A stretch of 64,000 bases of DNA from Prevotella scopos JCM 17725. GTDB lineage: Bacteria > Bacteroidota > Bacteroidia > Bacteroidales > Bacteroidaceae. The position numbers and the translations under genes were made by a program. The notes beneath the pieces were generated by a model, which was not told the origin of the DNA, ran no database searches, and saw nothing but the letters and a program-made list of their open reading frames with translations. The stretch lies in contig NZ_CP072389.1 in assembly GCF_018127785.1 (NCBI RefSeq), forward strand, positions 1,364,001-1,428,000, written 5' to 3'. Positions 53,166 to 62,000 of this stretch are shown piece after piece (within the stretch, counting starts at the first letter, position 1; the number at the start of each line of letters is the position of its first letter).

Positions 53166-54368
53166 ATGAAGGACAAGCGTAACAGAAAAAAACGTTATAT
53201 TTTGGCAGGAATATTTCTTGGCATAGTTGCTCTTTTGGGTATAGAACGCTGTGTTAATGACGAACCAGAGCCTGAGCAGATAATAGAACAAAAGAAAGCA
53301 GGCAAGGCATCATCACCATCTACTACACCGCATGTCTCTTCTTCTTTAGACAAGACAAAAGTGCAGAAGGAATCAGGACGTTCAGATTGTGTATATAATA
53401 AGCTGGGGAACGTGCCTCGTCACCTTACAAGCTTCAATACAAGGAGAATTAAAATGTCAAGCATGAAAAGGGAAACCACTAATGGAAAACATTCTTCGTC
53501 AGAGCAGACTATTCTTTCCCAATCATTATCAACTGACGCTTTACCTGTAAATGATAAAACAGCCATTAGAAAACACGAGACGAAAGAACCAGACAATGAA
53601 CCTACTAATCTAAAAACAGGGGAGCATGTTCTTGACAACTCTATGACTAGTCAGCCCTCCACCGTACAGGACAATCATAATGAAATTCCATCTATGAGGA
53701 CTTACTCTTTTTCACACCATCATCTTTTTCGGATTGGACTCAGAGCAGGAGTAGGTTATTCCAGCATTTCAGGATTAAGCAGTATTATTGAAAACTATGA
53801 TATACGTCCTACTTTCACTATGAGTGAACGTGGTGGTATCAGTCCTCGTATTGGTGTCTTTGGCACATGGCAATATCGCAGATTAGGTGCTGAGCTAGGC
53901 ATTGATTACACCCGTATTCTCAGTAAATTGACAGAACACAAGAAACCTGAAAATGTAACCGAGACTACAAGATTTCATTATAATTTCATTACTCCGCAAG
54001 TCCTGCTTCGTTTCTATGTTTTTCCAAAGTTTTATATGGGAGCAGGTATTAGTGCTGCTATTCCGTTTGGTAGTCGTAATATCGATTTTACCAATGACCG
54101 CGTAGGAGAGGTATATCGACAACAGGCAGAACGTACTCAAGATCATCTGAGAGAATCAGTCAAGGCACGAGTAGCATTCATTCCTACCATTAAGATTGGC
54201 TATGTTGATGTAAAGAATGGTCTTGAGGCAGGACTGGAATACGGTTTCGGATTTAATGATATGCTCCGCACCAGTGCCAATGATTATGGGTATCAGGAGC
54301 GTATGAATAATCTGCAGACTGTCAGCCTTACCATTGGCTATAGTCTTCCACTTGGCAAAGCTAAATAA
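53166..54368 (+). CDS. Membrane-anchored protein with C-terminal outer-membrane barrel
   Basis: This is a 400-residue protein with an unusual build. Residues 1-30 are a basic tail and one membrane helix (RKKRYILAGIFLGIVALLGI). About 150 residues of Ser/Thr/Lys-rich linker follow, then a beta-barrel of about 220 residues (FRIGLRAGVGYSSISGLSSI, YRRLGAELGIDYTRILSKLT, FYMGAGISAAIPFGS, MRNNLQTVSLTIGYSLPLG-like end). The barrel part resembles the preceding gene. A TM anchor plus linker plus barrel would span both membranes. It is the second gene of the operon, 17 bp after the first and 35 bp before the third. Confidence 0.8.
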   Translation: MKDKRNRKKRYILAGIFLGIVALLGIERCVNDEPEPEQIIEQKKAGKASSPSTTPHVSSSLDKTKVQKESGRSDCVYNKLGNVPRHLTSFNTRRIKMSSMKRETTNGKHSSSEQTILSQSLSTDALPVNDKTAIRKHETKEPDNEPTNLKTGEHVLDNSMTSQPSTVQDNHNEIPSMRTYSFSHHHLFRIGLRAGVGYSSISGLSSIIENYDIRPTFTMSERGGISPRIGVFGTWQYRRLGAELGIDYTRILSKLTEHKKPENVTETTRFHYNFITPQVLLRFYVFPKFYMGAGISAAIPFGSRNIDFTNDRVGEVYRQQAERTQDHLRESVKARVAFIPTIKIGYVDVKNGLEAGLEYGFGFNDMLRTSANDYGYQERMNNLQTVSLTIGYSLPLGKAK

Positions 54369-54403
54369 GCAGCATCCTCGAATCATATTAAAACAGTCTC
54401 AAT

Positions 54404-55963
54404 ATGAAACATAAATACCTCACAGTAGTTTTCTTCTTTATATCCACTCTTTCTGCTACAGCTCAGACCCCAGGTGGTGTAGATAAGCCAATGGTATGGT
54501 CACACGATTCTACCTCTGTCCGTGTCTCTGCTGGTGCTGGACTTACCTATATAGGCGTAAGTAAGGTATATGGCGAAAAAGAACAGGCAATATGGTCTCT
54601 TGGAAGCGGAAAAGCGATCACTCGTATGCAGACAACTGAGCGTGCTGCAAACCTTGGTAATGGTACTTTCATGAATTATGCCAAGGACTCGCTGCCTGAA
54701 ATGCGACTTTACAGCTATACGACCTCTTCCAATATGGGTAATGGTCAGACGCTGCATATCGGTCGGAATGGGAATACCAAGCTACCTGTAAAGAACCTTG
54801 ATGGTAGAACTGTTGAGTATGCCGTCTTCGATCGCCGCCTTTCCGATACAGAACGTTGCCGTGTGGAAAGCTATCTTGCTTTGAAATATGACGTGACTCT
54901 TCGCAGCAGTTACCTTAATTCAAGAAGCGAGGTCATTTGGAATGGTTATACCAACAAAGCCTATAGTCACCATATAACTGGTCTTATCTCAGACAAGGCT
55001 TCTGCCTTACATAAGACAAGAGCTAAGAGCTGTGAGGATGATGGTTTTCTTGCAATCAGTATGAGCAAGCCTCTTGAAGATGGTGAGAGTATTCTTTGGG
55101 GTGACAACAATGGTAAACTTTCTTTCCGTCAGAGTAAGGCTTACGGCAAGTGGCTCGGGAGACGATGGATGGATACTGCAACACGGATTGACAAGCCTAA
55201 TGTTGATGTTGTAGCTGATGGTAAGCAGCTACGCCAGATACAGCCTCTTGCAGAAGGGGAGAGCTACTATCTTGCCGTTGATCCTACAGGAACGGGTAGC
55301 TTTTCTGTCAAAACTCTAAGCTATCATAAGGCAAACATGACAGTTGGTGACAGTATTGTCTTTAAGAATATACCATTAGGAAAACGTGATGTCTTCACGC
55401 TGCGAGCTGCCAAAGATATGTTTACAACGATAGAAGTAAAGCAGCCAACGGAGAAGAGCGGCAGCACAGGAACACTTTCTGTCAGAGTAACAGGTGGTAT
55501 CGCCCCTTACAAGATGACCCTACAGAGAGAACACATGTCTGTTTTCAATCGTACTACAAGCGACAGCATACAATCTGCTGACGGACTCATAGAAGGGAAA
55601 TACCTTCTTACGACGACAGATCATGTGGGCAACAAGGCTGAGAATGAGTTTCAGATTTCGAAGACAGGTATCACAGAGATTCCTTCCATGAACCCTTCTG
55701 ACGGAAGTAGTGACTTCTTTGCAAATGTAAGTGTAAGTCCTAATCCAACGGTGAATGGATATGTCAGTGTGCAGGTGGAACTAAGTGAAGCAGCTCCATT
55801 GGATATGGTACTCTATACGACGGGTGGAGCTCTTGTCAGTCGTCAGACTAATATGCCTGATACATATTTCTCAACCAAAGTCTATCTTCCACAGACAGGT
55901 GTTTACTTATTGACACTGCAAAGTGGTAGCAAAGAAAAGACATTTAAACTGGTGAGGAAGTAA
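54404..55963 (+). CDS. Surface protein with type IX secretion C-terminal sorting domain
   Basis: This is a 519-residue exported protein with signal peptide LTVVFFFISTLSATAQ. The middle part resembles LamG/DUF8202-like surface proteins (RVESYLALKYDVTLRSSYLN, then IWNGYTNKAYSHHITGLISD). The last 80 residues (FANVSVSPNPTVNGYVSVQV ... VYLLTLQSGSKEKTFKLVRK) are a type A T9SS sorting domain, with the SPNP start and the GVYLL and FKLVRK end. It is thus expected to cross the outer membrane by T9SS and be attached to the surface. The giant Rhs lipoprotein gene starts 82 bp downstream. Confidence 0.9.
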   Translation: MKHKYLTVVFFFISTLSATAQTPGGVDKPMVWSHDSTSVRVSAGAGLTYIGVSKVYGEKEQAIWSLGSGKAITRMQTTERAANLGNGTFMNYAKDSLPEMRLYSYTTSSNMGNGQTLHIGRNGNTKLPVKNLDGRTVEYAVFDRRLSDTERCRVESYLALKYDVTLRSSYLNSRSEVIWNGYTNKAYSHHITGLISDKASALHKTRAKSCEDDGFLAISMSKPLEDGESILWGDNNGKLSFRQSKAYGKWLGRRWMDTATRIDKPNVDVVADGKQLRQIQPLAEGESYYLAVDPTGTGSFSVKTLSYHKANMTVGDSIVFKNIPLGKRDVFTLRAAKDMFTTIEVKQPTEKSGSTGTLSVRVTGGIAPYKMTLQREHMSVFNRTTSDSIQSADGLIEGKYLLTTTDHVGNKAENEFQISKTGITEIPSMNPSDGSSDFFANVSVSPNPTVNGYVSVQVELSEAAPLDMVLYTTGGALVSRQTNMPDTYFSTKVYLPQTGVYLLTLQSGSKEKTFKLVRK

Positions 55964-56045
55964 ATCTCATTTTTACCTTTATAAATTTTCCAACGCAAGT
56001 ATATATATTGAGGACCTTTAGGTCTGAAACAAAATAGCAAGAATA

Positions 56046-59000
56046 ATGAAGTATTCTACACATTCACTCCTCCTTTCGTTCCTGTTGCTTGCAGGAATCA
56101 TACTAAACTCCTGTAATGGTGGAAGTAGTCGTTCTGCTAAAGAAACTGTAATCAGTGATTCTACATGTACTGATACAGTCTCTTCTGTACAAAAAGATAG
56201 CATTTCCCGAAAGGCTACTTCCTTACATACACAAGTTAAGGACAGTGTACAGAACTCTTCTGTGAAGAGATTCTCCAAAGAAGTTGTAAGAAATCAAAAG
56301 GGGAATCGTGTAGATACTCACAAGCCGAACAAGAAATCTGCAAGACTTTTTGCAGACTTAGGCAAACGTACCGTCAGCAAGTTCTTTACTAATTCCGACA
56401 GCGATACGCTCAATGTTGGACGAGCCCAGCTTGCCGTACCACGTGAGGCTATGGCAAAGGGTAAAGTTCTTAGTATTACACCACTTAGAAAAGGTGAACT
56501 ACCAACTTTGCCTACTGGTATGGTGAATGTTACAGGTGGCTGTGATACATTGATGGCAAGAACAGATACGGTGTCAGGTTATCGTTTCTTACCTCATGGT
56601 AATCATTTCGTCCATCATCTGGCAAGTATTGCAGTACCTTACGACAGCACGTTGATACCGAATGGCTATACTGTAGATGATATTCACACCTATTATTATG
56701 ATGAACTGCACCAACGTTGGACAATGCTCCAGTCAAAAGGTATTGATACAAAACGTGAGGTTGCAATGGCAGAGACTTCTCATTTTACGGATGTCATCAA
56801 TGGTATCATCAAAGTTCCTGAGAGTCCCGAAACACAGAACTATGTCCCTACAGGTATCAGTGAGCTGAAGGCTGCTGACCCAGCAGCAGGTATTCAGCAG
56901 ATTGAAGCCCCATCAGCTAATCAGAATGGTACGGCAACACTGTCCTATCCTTTCGAAGTTCCTGCAGGGCGTAATGATATTGGCGTAAGTGCCGGCTTAC
57001 AGTACAGCAGTGAGGGAGGCAGTAGCTTTGTTGGCTATGGATGGAGCCTTCCTGTACAGAGCATTGATATAGAGACACGCTGGGGTGTACCACGTTTCGA
57101 AGATCAGTACGAAAGTGAGAGCTATCTCCTCATGGGACAGCAGCTTAGTGACCGACTCTATCGTAGGACTGATTCTCTGGCAAGACAAGCTGATAAGCAG
57201 TTCTATCCAATGACTGAAGGTGGTTTCAGTAGGATTATCCGAAAGGGTAACAGCCCGAAGAACTATTACTGGGAAGTGACAGGAAAGGATGGTACAGTCT
57301 ACAGTTATGGTGGTCATGGTGGTCATGTCAGTGATGCAACCTCTCTTACCGATACCAATGGTAACCGTATCAAATGGGCACTTGATCGTGTTACCGATGT
57401 CCACGGGAACTTTGCCGCTTTCCATTACATGAAGTCTGGCAATAACCTTTATCCGGAACGCTATACATGGACAGGATTCGGGGAGACGGAAGGACTGTAT
57501 AGCATTGAGTTTAATATTGACTCTACAGCCACAGACCGAAAAGATGTGACGAGTAGCGGAAGACTTGGCATTATGCAAAAGGACAAAGGGCTACTCCGTA
57601 AGGTCACAGTGAAGAATAATGGTCAGCAGCTCCGCAGCTATACCTTAAACTATGAAGAAGGACCGTTTGGCAAGATACTGCTAAAGAGCATTGATCAGAA
57701 CGATAGTAGGGATGGTAAGGTTGCTACACAATCTTTTGACTATTACAATGACCTCAAAAATGGACTTTTCTCTTCTAAGGCAGAATTATGGAAAACTCAA
57801 TCTGACGACTATGAATCATTACTGAAACACTCTGTTCGTGGATGTAATGATAATCTCAGTATGCTGGGTGCTGGTTACTCCTCAAGTAAATCTGTAGGTA
57901 TGGGAATGTTTTTCGGCTTCGGTCTTACTATCGGAACACTGAATGTCGGAACGACTGGTACGCACAGTTCGAGTCGAAATATAGGTAAAGTTGCTTTTGT
58001 CGACATAGATGGTGATGGGCTACCTGATAAACTTTTTCAACAGTACGGCAAATTATTCTATCGTAAGAACTTGAATTCTGATGCTGTAAAGACATCCTTT
58101 AGTAACCCTATCGCAATACAAGGGGTCAATTCCTTCTCAGAAGGAAAGAGCAAAAGTTTTTCCATCAGTGCTGAAGTTGCAGCCGAGATAGGGAAGGTCG
58201 GTAAAACCAAGGGGACTGCGGGTATCAGTTATACCCGTACAACAGGGAAGGACAAGACAAGTACCTTTCTCTATGATTTTAACAGTGACGGCCTTACGGA
58301 TATAGCTGTAAATGGACGTGTCTATTTTAACCATATAATAGATGGAAAGCCTGTCTTTACTCCAAAAAGTGGTGTTACAGCTAATCCTGTTATTGAGAAA
58401 GGTTCTGCCATAGATAGCCATTTTGTACCAAACTACAGGCTCATTCGTGATTCTTTGGAAAAGGAATATCCGCTGAATGATGCTGTCCGTATGTGGCGTG
58501 CACCATTTGAGGGAACGGTCAATATTAAGAGTGTGATTGAGAAGATAAGTAGCCAAGGTGATGGTATCATATATAGTATACAGCATGAGAATGAGGGATT
58601 CATGATTCGAGACTCCTTGCTGCAGGCTGGAAGTAAAACACATAATCTTCATTGTAGTGTACAGGCTGGTGACAGACTTTTCTTCCGTCTTCAGTCCAGA
58701 TATGATGGAGATGATGACAAAGTGCTTTGGAATCCAATCATTACCTATACCTCCTTACCAGTTGGTAAGGACAAGTATCTTTCATCTGATTTGAAAGTAT
58801 ACGACAGCAAAGCTGATTACATTGAGGGTGAAAGCGATGTTGCTGTCTTCAACCGTACAGGTAAGGTAAAGCTTCATGCCCCTTATACAAAGGAGAAAAC
58901 CTCTGATGATGTCATGCTTACTGTCACACGGCAGGATATTCATGGAGAAACCATCATTAAACGTATCATTCTTCCAGCTGATACAATTATCAAAGGAGCA

Positions 59001-62000
59001 TATGATTATATGGCTGATGTGAGCGAGGAGGATTCAACATCTCTTAATTTTGTTATTACGACAACTTCGCCAATAGACTGGACCAAAGTCCGATGGGAGT
59101 GCAGTTACCATTATGATGATGAAACAGATGCTGTCCGCCTTGTAGCTTCCCGTAGGATGTTCAACAAGCCTGTCAGTATTGCTGCAAGTAGAAACCTAAA
59201 GCCTGATGTAACATCTTTGGGTAAAAAATTCCGTCCAGTACTATCCATTGTTCCAGTTCTTTCCGTCCTGCGTGAGAATAAGGATAATGACAAGGATACT
59301 GCAGCCGTCTATCTTACTTTACATGACAAAGATGGACAGCCAGTACTACATCATACCTGTTGGTTAGGAACCTCTAATACACTTAAGGCTGATACTATCA
59401 CCGTTAATGATACTACACTTATCAAACGGCTATCTACAGGAAAGATAACGGCAACTTTTGCTATATCAAATGAACTGTCAGCATCAATTCAAGCTAAGGT
59501 ACGGTTCCTACGTGATAGTCTCTCTTACCAGGGTGCTACTTCTACAGTTGTTATTGCTGAACATCGTGTTCTTGTGGATACGTTAGAGGCTTGTGTGTTC
59601 TCTGGATACAACTCGGTTGACTATGGCAGCCTTTATCGTGGTTGGGGACAGTTTGCTTATAATGGTAACAAGGCGTACTCCTCTCGCCCTATCGAAGTGT
59701 CTGCCTTGAGGATTGACAGGGAAAAATACAAGAATATTGCTGAACATTATCATTCTACACATGACGGGAATAAACTTGTAGAGAGTCTGCCCCCAATCAA
59801 TGAGCAGCGTTTTCTGGTGATGGGTTATAATACGAACAGAAGAATGTTTGTCGGAGGTTCTGAACATGTTTTCATTACTGTAGACACAATAAGTAGTTCC
59901 CGTATAGGTGAGGATGTAATCCAGATAGATAGTGTCAATTATGCAGAAAATGCAGGAGAACTGTCTTCCCCTGTGCTTGTCAGCAGTTCAAAGAGCAATG
60001 GCTACAGTGTCAGCGGCAGTTTCTTATTTGCAGGGCTAAGCGGAAGTAAGACTACACAGACCTCTTACAGCAAGGTTGCTTTAATGGATATCAACGGCAA
60101 TGGTTACCCAGACTGGCTGGATGACAATGATGGTGCTATTATTGCACAATATACGAAATCTACAGGAGCTCTTGGTAATGAACGGATGAAGATAGATGTA
60201 GGACAACCAGAATTTAAATCTGAAGCATGGACAATTGGGGCAAGTCTTACCGCAGAGAAAGCTGTTAAAGAAGCAAAGAAAAAAGGCAATAATTCTAATG
60301 ATGCGCCAGCTACTCCTGTAAGCCCTCAACCGGCACAAGGCCAAACAGAGAATGGAAATAATGCTGATGCTTCTGGAAATAATGCCGCAAATGGAAATGA
60401 CGTCTCAAAAGCGTCAGTGAGTGCCAGTGGTGATTTTACTTCAGGAAAAGCCCATACGGCAAGGGATTGGACAGACCTCAACGGTGACGGGCTCCCTGAT
60501 ATGCTCTATAATGGTAAGGTTAAATATGGACTTGGTTATAATTTCACCGACGAACAAGTCAGTGGAGTGTCAACGGTAGAATCTTCTGAAAATAGTACTT
60601 GGGGTGCTGGTTTAGGAACCAAGATTCCAGTTCTTGGAAGTGCAGATATATCTTTTGGGTTTAATGGAACTCGTACTACCACAAAGAACAACAACTCTTT
60701 TGTTGATGTCAATGGTGATGGCTTACCAGACATGGTTACCCGTGATGGAGAAAAAATCAATATAATCTTTAATACTGGGGCTGGTTTCATGCCGAATGCA
60801 CATGAGGTAAACGGGCAAATTAATCAGTCTTTAGCAACTTCTATTTCCAAGTACGGTAATTTCTCTGTCACTATTCCTATTCATGTCTGGGTATTGAAAT
60901 TCAAACTTACATTCAAGGGAGTAGGTTCTTTGTCTGATGGTGTCAGCTATACTGAGACTGCCTTGAGGGATATCGACGGTGACGGACATCCAGATATTAT
61001 TGTCGCTGATGGAGCAAAGCAGCTTATTGCCTACCGTAACCTTACGGGAAGAACGAACATGCTGCGCTCTGTGACGCTTCCTTTCGGCGGACATATCAAT
61101 ATCAACTATGAGCAGACAACTCCAAGTTACGACTTGCCGGGACGTCGCTGGGTGATGTCATCGGTTGAGACGACAGGTGGATACAAGGAGAACGGAGCAA
61201 TACGAAGTAGGAATACCTTCGAATATAGCGGTGGCTATCGTGACCGTCGTGAGCGTGACTTCTATGGTTTCAAGCAGGTACGTACCAATCAGATAGATAC
61301 CGAGAACGGTGACAGACTCTATCGTTATTCCGTACAGACTTATGGTAAGAACAGGGATTACTATGCGCATGGACTTGTAACGAGTGAATATCTCTATACG
61401 GCTGAGGGAAAGAAACTGCAGGGGTCTCTATATGACTACGACCTGAAGACACTCGCCGTTGGCCATAATACGGCTGATGCTGTTGTCTTCCCTGCTCTAA
61501 AGACGCTTGTTCAGAGTAACTTTGATGTAAATAGTGGGGATAGTCTGGCGGTTGCTGTCAATAATACTTACGATGACTATGGTAACCTACAGGGATATAA
61601 GGAGACGACAACGGGCTATAGCTTAGAGGCAAACATCAACTATCATAAGATTGCCGATAAGTATATCGTTGGTGTTCCGAGCCATATCACTGTCAGCAGT
61701 GGTGGTAAGACTTACCGTGAACGTAGTACGAAGGTGGACGGAAACGGTGAGATAACGGAGATCATGCTTCATAACGGTGACAAGCCTTCTGTCTATAACA
61801 TGACATACGATGGCTATGGTAACATCACACGCATGACGAAGCCGGAGAACTACAATCATCAGCGTATGTTCTATGCTTATACGTATGACGACCGCTATCA
61901 CAGTCTTGTGACAAGTGTCAAGGATGCATACGGCTATAGCTCCAGCACGGCTTATGATGGTCTTTGGAATGCTCCGTCTGTAACGACTGACCTTAATGGG

